A stretch of 49,555 nt of DNA, taken from Gallionella sp. GTDB taxonomy: Bacteria; Pseudomonadota; Gammaproteobacteria; Burkholderiales; Gallionellaceae. The notes under the pieces were generated by a model that worked only from the letters and a program-made list of their open reading frames with translations, searched no databases and was not told the origin of the DNA. The translations under genes were made by a program, and so were the position numbers. This document shows positions 41,424 to 49,555 of the stretch, piece after piece (the stretch's first letter is position 1; every line of letters begins with the position of its first letter). The DNA is taken from contig JANXXH010000042.1 in the NCBI GenBank assembly GCA_025350705.1, positions 1 through 49,555 on the forward strand, in the 5' to 3' direction.

Positions 41424-42423
41424 GATACATTTTTTCGTTCTGCGCCATCTCAGCCGCGAGCTTGATCGCTTCCAGCATGCTGCCGCTCTCGGCTTTGCCG
41501 GTTCCCGCCAAGTCAAGCGCCGTGCCGTGATCCACCGAGGTGCGGATGATGGGCAGGCCGAGCGTGGCGTTTACACCTTGTCCGAAACTGGCGTGCTTTA
41601 ACACCGGCAACCCTTGATCGTGATACATGGACAACACGCAGTCGCAATGCGCCAGCTTTTGTGGTGTAAACAAAGTATCGGCAGGCAGCGGCGCGCTGAC
41701 ATTCATGCCCTCGGCACGCAATTTGTTGAGCACCGGGATCATCACGTCGATTTCTTCTCGCCCCAGATAACCACCCTCACCCGCATGCGGATTCAACCCT
41801 GCAACCAGAATACGCGGCTGTTTTATGCCGAAACGACGGCGCAAATCGCGCTGAATGATGCGCAACTCCTGTTCAAGCAAGGATGCAGTGATCACCGCAG
41901 GCACGTCTTTTAAGGCGAGGTGAGTGGTAGCAAGTGCTACGCGCATCCCTCCACCAACCAGCATCATCACCGCGAGCTCGGTATTGGTTTGCTCGGCCAG
42001 AAATTCGGTGTGTCCCGAGAAAGGAATGCCCGAATCGTTGATGACGCCCTTGTTCACCGGAGCGGTGACCATGCCGGAAAACTCGCCTGACTGACAGCCT
42101 TGAATCGCACTTTTTAGCGTTGCCAACACGTATTCACTATTGGCAGCATTCAGCACACCAGGATGACATTCCGTAACGAGCGGCACATGAATCACCGACA
42201 GCGTATTGGGCTTGCCTGCATTTTTCTGGCCGGGTGAAAAATCTTGCACCTTCAAAGCTATGCCCAGTTGCGCAGCACGTTGTTGCAATAAATTTTTATC
42301 GGCAACAACAACGATGGGAACATCGGACGGCGTAGCGGCAAGCTGCACGCACAGATCGGGGCCTATGCCTGCCGGTTCGCCAGAGGTAATAACCAGGGGT
42401 GCGGAAAGCACAGCGGCATCCAC
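41416..42423 (-). CDS. pdxA: 4-hydroxythreonine-4-phosphate dehydrogenase
   Basis: NAD-dependent step of pyridoxal phosphate synthesis. 335 residues. Seen: [13 protein letters not shown] at the N-terminus, the metal-binding His in [20 protein letters not shown], and the C-terminal [11 protein letters not shown] ... [16 protein letters not shown]. Three bases after surA and overlapping rsmA, in the conserved lptD-surA-pdxA-rsmA order. Confidence 0.97.
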   Translation of the reverse strand: MDAAVLSAPLVITSGEPAGIGPDLCVQLAATPSDVPIVVVADKNLLQQRAAQLGIALKVQDFSPGQKNAGKPNTLSVIHVPLVTECHPGVLNAANSEYVLATLKSAIQGCQSGEFSGMVTAPVNKGVINDSGIPFSGHTEFLAEQTNTELAVMMLVGGGMRVALATTHLALKDVPAVITASLLEQELRIIQRDLRRRFGIKQPRILVAGLNPHAGEGGYLGREEIDVMIPVLNKLRAEGMNVSAPLPADTLFTPQKLAHCDCVLSMYHDQGLPVLKHASFGQGVNATLGLPIIRTSVDHGTALDLAGTGKAESGSMLEAIKLAAEMAQNEKMYRA

Positions 42424-42426
42424 CGG

Positions 42427-43797
42427 CTATTTTTTCTCTTCGAGGCGATACTCGACGAATGCGCGGTCTCGTAACTGGCGCAGCCAGTCCTGAAACTGTT
42501 CGTCCGACTTGAATGTGCCAATTGCGACTCGCGCCTGCTGGCGCTTCTGTTGTTCGCTGACATCGGTATTGCGCCTCTCCAGCACCTGGGCCAGATGCCA
42601 ACCGAATTGGGTTTGCACCGCTGCCATTTGCCCAGGTTGCAGCTTGTTCATTGCATCCTCAAATTCCGGCACGAATTGACCGGGCGATATCCAGTCCAAA
42701 TCACCACCATGCTGAGCGCTGCCATCCTGTGAATATCGTTTGGCCTGCTCGGCGAAATCTGCGCCGGCTTCGATGCGCTGCTTGATTTCCATGATGCGTT
42801 TTTTGGCTTCCGCCTCCGGCATGATTTCGCTGGTCTTGATCAGAATATGCCGCGCATGGGTTTGCGTAATCACCACCGGCGCATTGCCGCTACGCTTTTC
42901 CACCAACTTGAGGATGTGAAAACCGCTCGGGCTGCGCAACACCGCAGACGTTTGGCCTGGCTTCATATTTTGCAGCTCGTTCATAAACAATGGAGGAATG
43001 CCCTCGCCAGGCCTCCACCCCAAATCCCCCCCCTTCAGCGCATCCTTGGCATCCGAAATGCCCGCTGCCACTTGCGCGAAATCCGCGCCGCCCTTCAATT
43101 GGCTCAACGCTTTTTCGGCGCGTTCGTGCGCGACCTGAATTTTCTCCGCGCTTGCCTGTTCCGGCACCACCACCAGAATATGCGCGAGATGAAACTCTTC
43201 TCCCGCACTGCCGATCCTTGCTTTGTTAGCAAGATAGTTGTCCACCTCGCCTTCGCTGATAATGAGCTTGCTTTCAACTTCGCGCTCGCGCAAACGTGTG
43301 GAGATGATTTCGCCGCGAAATTCCTCACGGAATTTTTTGTAATCTACACCATCCGCCTCCAGCTTGGCGCGGAATTCTGCCAATGAAGGGAAGTTGTTCT
43401 GCTGCGCGACGCGGGTAATCGCCAGGTTCAACTGTGTATCATCCACGCGCACTCCGTTTTCCCTCGCATACTGCTCTTGCAACTTGTCTGTAATCATGCG
43501 TTCCAGAATTTGTCTTTCCAGCACATCCGCTGCAGGCAACGGTGTATCCTGTTTTTGCAATTGGCGCACCACTGCTCGCACATGATCATCCAGCTCGTAG
43601 CGGGTAATCACATCATCGTTGACCACCGCAACCACTGCATCAATCTTCGCAACTTGCTGTTGAGGATCGGAATGGCTCGATTGCGAAGAGTCCGATTTCG
43701 CTGTGGCCTTCGTGACTTTAGCGGGCGGTGTATTGGCACCATTTGCAGCTTGCGCCATGAGCAAAGCGCACCACATCATCAAAATTTTTATACGCAT
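42427..43797 (-). CDS. surA: Periplasmic peptidyl-prolyl isomerase/chaperone SurA
   Basis: Escorts outer-membrane proteins, including LptD, through the periplasm. The ATG at 43797 (MRIKILMMWCALLMAQAANG) gives a proper signal peptide; the longer frame would begin at a TTG. About 456 residues. Seen: the N-terminal SurA domain (KIDAVVAVVNDDVITRYELD) and two parvulin domains (LAHILVVVPEQA ... GGDLGW and ARHILIKTSEIM ... GGDLDW). Between lptD and pdxA. Confidence 0.97.
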   Translation of the reverse strand: MRIKILMMWCALLMAQAANGANTPPAKVTKATAKSDSSQSSHSDPQQQVAKIDAVVAVVNDDVITRYELDDHVRAVVRQLQKQDTPLPAADVLERQILERMITDKLQEQYARENGVRVDDTQLNLAITRVAQQNNFPSLAEFRAKLEADGVDYKKFREEFRGEIISTRLREREVESKLIISEGEVDNYLANKARIGSAGEEFHLAHILVVVPEQASAEKIQVAHERAEKALSQLKGGADFAQVAAGISDAKDALKGGDLGWRPGEGIPPLFMNELQNMKPGQTSAVLRSPSGFHILKLVEKRSGNAPVVITQTHARHILIKTSEIMPEAEAKKRIMEIKQRIEAGADFAEQAKRYSQDGSAQHGGDLDWISPGQFVPEFEDAMNKLQPGQMAAVQTQFGWHLAQVLERRNTDVSEQQKRQQARVAIGTFKSDEQFQDWLRQLRDRAFVEYRLEEKK

Positions 43798-43848
43798 CTT
43801 TTTTCTTTCACTTATCAACGCAAGACTTACAGGAGATTGAATGGCAGT

Positions 43849-46050
43849 TTAGTTATTTAATTTGGTATATCCGGGCACGCTTTGCTTGAGCAGGAGCAAA
43901 GGATCCGCACCTACTTTGACGAAGTCATTCAGCTCCAGTTGGACAAAGAAACCGGTATTGAATTGCTGCGTTGCTGTGGCAAAGCGTTGCGCCACGAGCC
44001 GCAGCATCCAGCAGTCTTGATTATACTCAAGCCCGCCTATCGTCTCCAAAATTCTGGAGTCCTGCAACGAATAGTTCCAGCGCCCCACCGCATGCCAGCG
44101 ACCGGTCAGAGGCCATTGCGTAGAAATGTCAGATTGACGCAGCGTGTTGCGCTGAAAACGATATCCCAAATTGAGCACCTTACCCGCTTCGGGACGGAAA
44201 TGTGCGGCAATATTGAAAATTTGTGCATGGGATTGATTTGGGTCATATTGGAACTCACTGTCCAACGACCATGCCTTCGTCACTTGCCCCGAAGCCGCCA
44301 ATAAAATATCCGACCTACCGGTACTGGCCGCAGGTGCGGCCAGATTTACCTGTGGCGCCTTTAAACTGAAGCGCTCTCCCATCATCACCTTTAACCGTTC
44401 CGCACCGCTTTTCTGATCCAGCAGACGCGATGTGGCCGCCAGCGTGATTTGATCTGCATCGCCGATCCGGTCGCTGCCGGAAAAACGATTCTCGGTGAAT
44501 ATCTGGGTAAAATTGAAATCGGCCTGTGCCGAATCAAAGTTTGGCAGCATCGATTGATCCTTGTAGGGCACATAAACATAAAAGGCGCGCGGCTCAAAAG
44601 TTTGCAGATAATCACCGCCGAACATATTCGACTCACGTTCAAAAGCAACACCGCCATCCACGCTCAAAATAGGCAATGTGCGCGATGCATTCTGATACGG
44701 AGAGGTATTCGGCACAACTGGGGTATTATTCGCGCCCATCTCATAATGTGTGCTGTGTATCGCAACTTTGGGTGTGAGATAAAACTCGGATTCGCCAAGC
44801 AACGGGTAACTGATGCTGGGGTTGAGTACTATCCGGGATCCATTCACCAAGGTTGGGTGACTGAAATCAACATATTCTCCGGCGAAGGCGAAGTTCGCAC
44901 CTAAATGGTTTTGTTGCGTACCAACAGTTACTTGCGGCAATCGCGCATAAGGCTCAATGATCGGCGCGGCGGGGTCTTGCAGGGTTTGGTAGCGTTGTTC
45001 ACGCAGGGTGGCAATCCAATCTCCTGCGGCATAGTTCAGCCCCCCCTCTTGCAACAAGTTAACCTGTGAAGTGACGTTTACCGCATCGCCCAAATCCCGG
45101 AAATAGCTATCGTCCCCAACACGGTTGAAATTCACATAACCCTTAAGACTGCTTGCCAGTGTTTGATTATGGTTCAACGAGTAACGCTCACGCCTGCTGT
45201 TTGTTATTGCATCGTTGGGTAACACATCCACATGCAGCTCACCACTATAGCTGGTCTCCAGATAACGAAACTCGTTGTTAAACATCAAACCTCGTTTGGC
45301 CATCTCGCGCGGCGCAATCGTCGCATCAAAATTAGGCGCAATGTTCCAGTAGTAGGGCAGCGTCATCTCGCTGCCACCCTGAACCGTACCGCCAAAAATC
45401 GGGGCCAAAAATCCCGATTTGCGCTGGCCATTTAGCGGAAAATCCATCCACGGCGTATACAAAATTGGAACCCCCTTAAACTCAACCGATGCACTATGCG
45501 CCACACCGATTTGCCGATCACGATCGATCTCCAGCAGCCCCATGTTCGCTTGCCAATCCTGATTTCCCGCCGGGCAGGTGGTGTAGGTTGCCTTATCCAG
45601 GCTATAGTGTTGGCGATCTTGAATATGAAGCACATCCGCTGAACCACGCGCGCTATTTTCTTTTAAATAAAATTTCGGCCGCTCCATGGTCCCGGCACTC
45701 TTATCTATGTTAAACAAAAGGTGTGGTCCGCTCATGGTATTACCATCTTGCTCCAGCATCACCGAACCTTGCGCATCAACTTCGTGCGTACTCTGCTTGA
45801 ATAGCAGATTGTCTGCGCGAATCGACCGGTCGCCTTGACGTAACGACGCATCGCCAGTCGCCTCGATCTGATTTTCTTTTTGGCCCACCAAGCTGTCTGC
45901 CTCGATAACGGAGGTGCCCTCTTGGCTGGTCTCTGTCATTGTTTGGGGTTTTTTATCCGTGCGCAGATCGGGCAGGACTTCGCCCGCATTAGAAAGATGC
46001 GCAAAGCAAAACAGAAAGAGAGCGAAAGGATATTTGAAGCGAAACCACAT
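43849..46050 (-). CDS. lptD: LPS-assembly protein LptD
   Basis: Outer-membrane barrel that inserts lipopolysaccharide at the cell surface with LptE. Start taken at 46050 (MWFRFKYPFALFLFCFAHLSNA), which gives a signal peptide; the 35 residues before it in the longer frame show no signal. About 733 residues. Seen: the OstA/LptA-like jellyroll (IEADSLVGQKENQIEATGDA ... DADQGSV-like SVMLEQDGNTM) and the C-terminal barrel with QRKSGFLAPIFGG. Only two cysteines are seen in the mature region (TTCPAGN and NQDCWML), against four in E. coli, so a single disulfide is likely. Confidence 0.95.
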   Translation of the reverse strand: MWFRFKYPFALFLFCFAHLSNAGEVLPDLRTDKKPQTMTETSQEGTSVIEADSLVGQKENQIEATGDASLRQGDRSIRADNLLFKQSTHEVDAQGSVMLEQDGNTMSGPHLLFNIDKSAGTMERPKFYLKENSARGSADVLHIQDRQHYSLDKATYTTCPAGNQDWQANMGLLEIDRDRQIGVAHSASVEFKGVPILYTPWMDFPLNGQRKSGFLAPIFGGTVQGGSEMTLPYYWNIAPNFDATIAPREMAKRGLMFNNEFRYLETSYSGELHVDVLPNDAITNSRRERYSLNHNQTLASSLKGYVNFNRVGDDSYFRDLGDAVNVTSQVNLLQEGGLNYAAGDWIATLREQRYQTLQDPAAPIIEPYARLPQVTVGTQQNHLGANFAFAGEYVDFSHPTLVNGSRIVLNPSISYPLLGESEFYLTPKVAIHSTHYEMGANNTPVVPNTSPYQNASRTLPILSVDGGVAFERESNMFGGDYLQTFEPRAFYVYVPYKDQSMLPNFDSAQADFNFTQIFTENRFSGSDRIGDADQITLAATSRLLDQKSGAERLKVMMGERFSLKAPQVNLAAPAASTGRSDILLAASGQVTKAWSLDSEFQYDPNQSHAQIFNIAAHFRPEAGKVLNLGYRFQRNTLRQSDISTQWPLTGRWHAVGRWNYSLQDSRILETIGGLEYNQDCWMLRLVAQRFATATQQFNTGFFVQLELNDFVKVGADPLLLLKQSVPGYTKLNN

Positions 46051-46119
46051 AACGCGCAGCAATATAGTAAGGTGATAAACTCTGGTCAGTTTAACATCAA
46101 GTACCTTTGAGGGCCCAAT

Positions 46120-47220
46120 ATGCAACGCCAGCAACAACTTATCGGATGGCTGCACAGCCTTTTCCCCAACGAGAAATTTGCCATAGCGCCCGCTTCGGCA
46201 GATGCAAGCTTCCGCCGCTACTTTCGCGCCAGTTTCGAAAATGCCGGTTGCGACACGTTATTGACGAAACTAACCGATTACGGGAGCAACCGCCTCGCCG
46301 CCCCTCCCGCACCAGGCGGCTCCACCGCACCGTGTCGGGGCTGCACTTTGATCGTGATGGATGCCCCGCCGCAGCATGAGGACTGCCGCCCGTTCCTGCA
46401 CGTGGCCAGGTTATTCGAAGATGCCGGAGCGCATGTTCCGCACGTGCATGCGCAAGACCTGAAACAAGGTTTCCTGCTGCTGTCAGACCTCGGCAACACC
46501 ACTTACTTGCAAGCCCTGCAGGACGGGAACGCTGATACCGCGAAAGAACTTTATGGCGCGGCAACCGATGCACTGATCAAAATCCAGCTTGCCTCGCGCG
46601 AAAACGAATTGCCGCCTTATGACGAAGCCCTGCTGCTGCGCGAGATGCGCCTGTTTCCGGAGTGGTATATCGCCAAACATCTTGGCGTCACTCTCAGCGA
46701 AGCGCAGAACGCCAAACTGGAAACCGTGTTCGCGCGCATCATCGCCAACAACCTCGCTCAACCTAAAGTGTACGTGCATCGCGACTATCACTCGCGCAAC
46801 CTGATGGTAACCGATCCCAACCCCGGCATCATCGACTTTCAGGATGCCGTATACGGCCCAATCACTTACGATCTCGCCTCGTTGTTCAAGGATGCTTACA
46901 TTCACTGGGAAGAAGCAAAAATAATTGATTGGTTGATACGCTATTGGGAAAAAGCGCGCAAGGCTGGCCTGCCGGTGGCCGATGATTTCTCCGTGTTCTA
47001 CCGCGATTACGAATGGATGGCCGTGCAGCGTCATCTCAAGGTGCTGGGCATCTTTGCGCGCCTGTATCACCGCGACGGAAAGGATGGCTACCTGAAAGAC
47101 CTTCCGCTGGTGATGGCGTATTTGCGCGCTGCCTGTGTCCGCTACATCGACCTCAAGCCGCTGCTGAATCTGCTCGACACATTGGAGCCACAAGACAGCA
47201 AAGAGGGTTACACATTTTGA
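46120..47220 (+). CDS. amgK: N-acetylmuramate/N-acetylglucosamine kinase AmgK with an in-frame mobile insert
   Basis: Aminoglycoside-phosphotransferase-fold sugar kinase; with MurU it recycles cell-wall MurNAc to UDP-MurNAc, bypassing de novo synthesis, as known from Pseudomonas. 366 residues. Seen: ASADASFRRYFR near the N-terminus, VMDAPPQHEDCRPF, the catalytic loop VHRDYHSRNLM and the metal-binding IIDFQDAVYGP. Residues about 43-74 (the stretch from CDTLL to TAPCRG) are extra and encoded by the repeat element; without them ENAG joins CTLIVMD, as in relatives. Divergent from lptD with 69 bases between. Confidence 0.93.
   Translation: MQRQQQLIGWLHSLFPNEKFAIAPASADASFRRYFRASFENAGCDTLLTKLTDYGSNRLAAPPAPGGSTAPCRGCTLIVMDAPPQHEDCRPFLHVARLFEDAGAHVPHVHAQDLKQGFLLLSDLGNTTYLQALQDGNADTAKELYGAATDALIKIQLASRENELPPYDEALLLREMRLFPEWYIAKHLGVTLSEAQNAKLETVFARIIANNLAQPKVYVHRDYHSRNLMVTDPNPGIIDFQDAVYGPITYDLASLFKDAYIHWEEAKIIDWLIRYWEKARKAGLPVADDFSVFYRDYEWMAVQRHLKVLGIFARLYHRDGKDGYLKDLPLVMAYLRAACVRYIDLKPLLNLLDTLEPQDSKEGYTF
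46244..46344. mobile_element. In-frame palindromic insertion element in amgK
   Basis: Ends GCGACACGTT (46250-46259) and CACCGTGTCGG (about 46328-46338), core CCGATTACGGGAG (about 46275-46287) and CCTCCCGCACC (about 46303-46313), all shared with the argS element in the same order. Flanks CCGGTTGC (46244-46251) and GGGGCTGC (46337-46344) are a weak direct repeat, 5 of 8, 93 bases apart (31 codons). Confidence 0.75.
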
Positions 47221-47437
47221 AAAAATCCCGCCCAAGCTGCTGCGCACCCGAATTCACCCGCAAGGGGCAGGCCGGTGGGATCCCGGCTGCTATGCAGCCA
47301 CCCCTCCGCACGCCGTGTCGCGTGCTCGCTCACTCCTCGCCTACCGATGCGGTATGTCTCGTCGTTCGCTGCGCGGCTTCTTGCACTTCGAGTTGCTCGC
47401 GACGCTTGAACAAGATTTTTTGTGCGAGTTCTTCGAC
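47221..47437. repeat. Repeat-like GC-rich region between amgK and murU
   Basis: 217 bases where related genomes usually have little or no gap. It contains the hairpin GGCTGC-TAT-GCAGCC (47285-47299) followed by CCCTCCGCACGCCGTGTCGCG (ending about 47322), similar to the CCTCCCGCAC ... CCGTGTCGG end of the elements in argS and amgK. The reverse strand is open for 79 codons (47208-47447), but this looks like composition rather than a gene. Confidence 0.55.
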
Positions 47438-48154
47438 ATGAAGGCAATGCTGCTAGCAGCCGGTCGCGGCGAGCGCATGCGTCCGCTCACCGACCACACC
47501 CCCAAACCTTTGCTCACAGTCGGCGGCAAACCGCTGATAGTCTGGCATATCGAAAATCTGGTGCGCGCGGGCATCACCGATCTGGTCATCAACCATGCCC
47601 ACCTCGGCGCACAGATTGAAAAAACATTGGGCGACGGCAGCCGGTTCGGCGCGCACATTCAATATTCTGCTGAAGGCACTGCACTGGAAACTGCGGGCGG
47701 CATCGCTTACGCCCTGCACCTGTTAGGCAACGAGCCTTTCGCCGTGATCAACGGCGATATTTTCTGCGACTACGATTTTGCCAGGCTGCGCGATCGAACT
47801 GAAAAACTAAAATCCAACGGAGATTCTGCACATCTCGTACTGGTTAACAACCCTCCCCAACACCCCGATGGCGATTTCCATCTTCACGACAGCCGCATTG
47901 TAGACCCCTGCAACTTGCGTCTAACGTCTAACGATTCACGTCTGACTTTCAGCGGCATCGGCCTTTATCAACCCGGAATGTTCGCCGGCATCACGCGTGG
48001 AAACAAAACTCCTCTCGCCCCCTTGCTTCGGGCACAGATCGCGTTAGGCAAAGTCAGCGGCGATCACCATCAAGGCTTATGGGTAGATGTCGGCACTCCG
48101 CAACGTCTTGAGGAACTCGACAGGCAAGTGCGTTCGCTGCACAATGCTTCATGA
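47438..48154 (+). CDS. murU: N-acetylmuramate-1-phosphate uridylyltransferase MurU
   Basis: Nucleotidyltransferase making UDP-MurNAc from MurNAc-1-phosphate in the AmgK/MurU recycling route. Start taken at 47438 (MKAMLLAAGRGERMRPLT), the position typical of the family; the open frame extends to 47315 but only through the repeat-like region. About 238 residues. Seen: GRGERMRPLT-PKPLL, GGKPLIVWHIENL, LETAGGIAYAL and NGDIFCDYD. Residues near 160-170 (CNLRLTSNDSRLTF) come from a heptamer repeat at 47917-47944. Overlaps pepP by four bases. Confidence 0.92.
   Translation: MKAMLLAAGRGERMRPLTDHTPKPLLTVGGKPLIVWHIENLVRAGITDLVINHAHLGAQIEKTLGDGSRFGAHIQYSAEGTALETAGGIAYALHLLGNEPFAVINGDIFCDYDFARLRDRTEKLKSNGDSAHLVLVNNPPQHPDGDFHLHDSRIVDPCNLRLTSNDSRLTFSGIGLYQPGMFAGITRGNKTPLAPLLRAQIALGKVSGDHHQGLWVDVGTPQRLEELDRQVRSLHNAS
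47917..47944. repeat. Heptamer repeat inside murU
   Basis: Four adjacent heptamers, GCGTCTA ACGTCTA ACGATTC ACGTCTG, inside the murU frame, encoding an extra loop before the conserved FSGIGLYQP. Confidence 0.5.
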
Positions 48155-49458
48155 ACTTTGACCCGACCATCTATGCTCAACGCCGCGCCCGTTTGCTGAC
48201 ACAAATGCAGCATGGCATCGCCATCATCCCCACCGCGCCGGAAGTGGCGCGCAATGCCGACACGCATTACGGCTACCGCCACGACAGCAATTTTTATTAC
48301 CTGAGCGGATTCATCGAGCCGGAAGCGGTGCTGGTGCTGATCGCCGGTGACGAACCCAAGACCATGCTGTTCTGCCGCGAAAAAAATCTTGAACGCGAAA
48401 TCTGGGACGGCCACCGCGTCGGCCCGGATGCTGCCGCAGAACAATTCGGTTTCGACGCAGCTTATTCGATCGCACAACTGGATGAAAAACTCACCGAGCT
48501 GATGGGCAACCAACCCGCGCTGTTTTATCCCATGGGTGACGATGCCGCTTGGGATCAACGCATCCTCAAGTTACGCAGTGCAGTACAGGAAAAAGTCCGC
48601 AGCGGCATCCGCGCACCGGATGAAATACGCGATGTGCGCGCCCTGCTCAACGAGATGCGCTTGTTCAAGGATGCACACGAACTCGACATCATGCGCCGCG
48701 CCGCCGCGATATCCACGCGCGCTCATCAGCGCGCGATGCGATTCACCCGCCCGGATATTTTTGAATACCAGGTCGAAGCCGAACTACTGCATGAATTCTG
48801 CAGCCACGGCGCACGCCATCCCGCTTACACCTCCATCGTCGCGGGCGGCGCGAATGCCTGCGTGCTGCACTATGTGGGAAACAACGCCAAACTCACGGAC
48901 GGCGATCTGCTGTTGATCGATGCAGGCTGCGAACTGGACGGCTACGCCTCGGACATCACGCGCACTTTCCCCATCAATGGAAAATTCAGCGCCGCGCAAA
49001 AAGACGTGTACGAGATCGTGCTCGCCGCGCAGGCAGCCGCGATATCCGCAGCACAACCCAAACAGACCTGGAACGCACCACACGATGCCGCTTTGCGTGT
49101 CTTGGCGCAAGGCTTCATCAACCTCAAGCTGTGCCACGGCAGCGTCGATGAAGTGCTGCAAAACGAAAGCTACAAGAAATTCTACATGCACCGCACCGGC
49201 CACTGGCTGGGCATGGACGTGCACGATGTCGGCGATTACAAGATCGGCGACAACTGGCGCGCGCTGCAACCCGGCATGGTGCTGACCGTCGAGCCCGGCT
49301 GCTACATCCGCCCCGCCGATGATGTGCCGATGGCATTGTGGAACATCGGCATCCGCATCGAGGACGACGTGGTAATCACAGAGAAAGGCAATGAAGTTTT
49401 AACGAATGCCGCACCGAAAACAGTGGCGGATATCGAAGAGCTGATGAGGAAATCGTGA
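48151..49458 (+). CDS. pepP: Xaa-Pro aminopeptidase P
   Basis: Dinuclear manganese peptidase that removes an N-terminal residue preceding proline. 435 residues. Seen: N-terminal AMP_N domain (HYGYRHDSNFYYLSGF), and the pita-bread metal ligands in LLIDAGCELDGYASDITRTFP, HRTGHWLGMDVHDVG, LTVEPGCYI and IRIEDDVVITEKG. ATG overlaps the murU stop (ATGA). Upstream of ubiH, the usual betaproteobacterial arrangement. Confidence 0.97.
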   Translation: MNFDPTIYAQRRARLLTQMQHGIAIIPTAPEVARNADTHYGYRHDSNFYYLSGFIEPEAVLVLIAGDEPKTMLFCREKNLEREIWDGHRVGPDAAAEQFGFDAAYSIAQLDEKLTELMGNQPALFYPMGDDAAWDQRILKLRSAVQEKVRSGIRAPDEIRDVRALLNEMRLFKDAHELDIMRRAAAISTRAHQRAMRFTRPDIFEYQVEAELLHEFCSHGARHPAYTSIVAGGANACVLHYVGNNAKLTDGDLLLIDAGCELDGYASDITRTFPINGKFSAAQKDVYEIVLAAQAAAISAAQPKQTWNAPHDAALRVLAQGFINLKLCHGSVDEVLQNESYKKFYMHRTGHWLGMDVHDVGDYKIGDNWRALQPGMVLTVEPGCYIRPADDVPMALWNIGIRIEDDVVITEKGNEVLTNAAPKTVADIEELMRKS

Positions 49459-49555
49459 ACGCCCAGTTCGATATAGCCATTATAGGTGGCGGTCCGGTCG
49501 GTGCCGCGCTGGCGCTTGCGTTGCGCGGCAGCAAGCTGAAGGTCTGCGTGCTGGA
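49455..49555 (+). CDS. UbiH/UbiF-family FAD-dependent hydroxylase (5' part only)
   Basis: Starts with a GTG overlapping the pepP stop (GTGA). The 33 residues in the window contain the FAD-binding motif FDIAIIGGGPVGAALALAL, followed by LKVCVLE, as in ubiquinone-biosynthesis hydroxylases. The pepP-ubiH arrangement supports a ubiquinone role. The gene runs off the window. Confidence 0.8.
   Translation, partial: MNAQFDIAIIGGGPVGAALALALRGSKLKVCVL

Noticed and set aside
47208-47447. A 79-codon minus-strand open frame between amgK and murU
   Set aside because: Arg/Ala-rich composition, no ribosome site, overlaps both neighbouring genes; explained by the GC-rich repeat-like region.

Overview
The window is a gene-dense chromosomal segment of a betaproteobacterium. 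Gene content and order (argS-SPOR-dsbA, gltB-gltD-hemE, pilMNOPQ followed by aroK-aroB-dgt, lptD-surA-pdxA-rsmA, amgK-murU-pepP-ubiH) fit the order Nitrosomonadales. A pyruvate:ferredoxin oxidoreductase gene and a membrane-bound cytochrome c suggest a Gallionella/Sideroxydans-like microaerophile. That placement is inference; there is no rRNA gene to confirm it. I see no tRNA, rRNA, CRISPR array, prophage or transposase gene.

Layout. 1-11.6 kb, all minus strand: argS, a SPOR protein, dsbA and a short-chain dehydrogenase form one unit; then nifJ, split by an in-frame amber codon; a NYN/LOTUS protein; an FAD-linked oxidase; a small Rossmann protein; and a four-helix cytochrome c. 11.7-24.4 kb, minus: priA; gltB-gltD-hemE ending at a strong terminator; then aroK-aroB-dgt. 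24.5-31.9 kb, minus: an Ig-like lipoprotein with its own terminator, then the type IV pilus operon pilM-N-O-P-Q. 32.1-35.0 kb, plus: mrcA and a nucleotidyltransferase-like gene. 35.0-40.1 kb, mainly minus: a frameshifted periplasmic-protein gene, hemB, a probable small RNA on the plus strand, then thiD-thiE-hemL-engB. 40.2-46.1 kb: gloA (plus), then lptD-surA-pdxA-rsmA (minus). 46.1 kb to the end, plus: amgK, murU, pepP and the start of a UbiH-type gene.

The genes are mostly housekeeping: tetrapyrrole synthesis (hemE, hemB, hemL), ammonium assimilation (gltBD), shikimate pathway (aroKB), thiamine and pyridoxal phosphate (thiDE, pdxA), cell wall (mrcA, amgK, murU), outer-membrane biogenesis (surA, lptD) and type IV pili.

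Two observations stand out. First, argS, gltD and amgK each carry an in-frame insert of 99, 162 or 93 bp (all multiples of three). The inserts share a sequence with CGACACG/CGTGTCG ends and a CCGATTGCGGGAG-type core, and have near-duplicated flanks. They look like copies of one palindromic mobile element that survives inside essential proteins as a tolerated peptide. A probable fourth copy or relative lies between amgK and murU, and priA holds a different in-frame repeat. Second, the hemB-engB gap holds a convincing plus-strand small RNA: a sigma-E/AlgU-like promoter (GGAACTA, 16 nt, TCTGA), three hairpins, a CU-rich loop that could pair with Shine-Dalgarno sequences, and a rho-independent terminator facing engB. 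This is the position occupied by Spot 42 in enterobacteria and ErsA in Pseudomonas. Gene decay is also visible in nifJ (CAG to TAG) and in the small gene at 35.0-35.5 kb (two single-base deletions).
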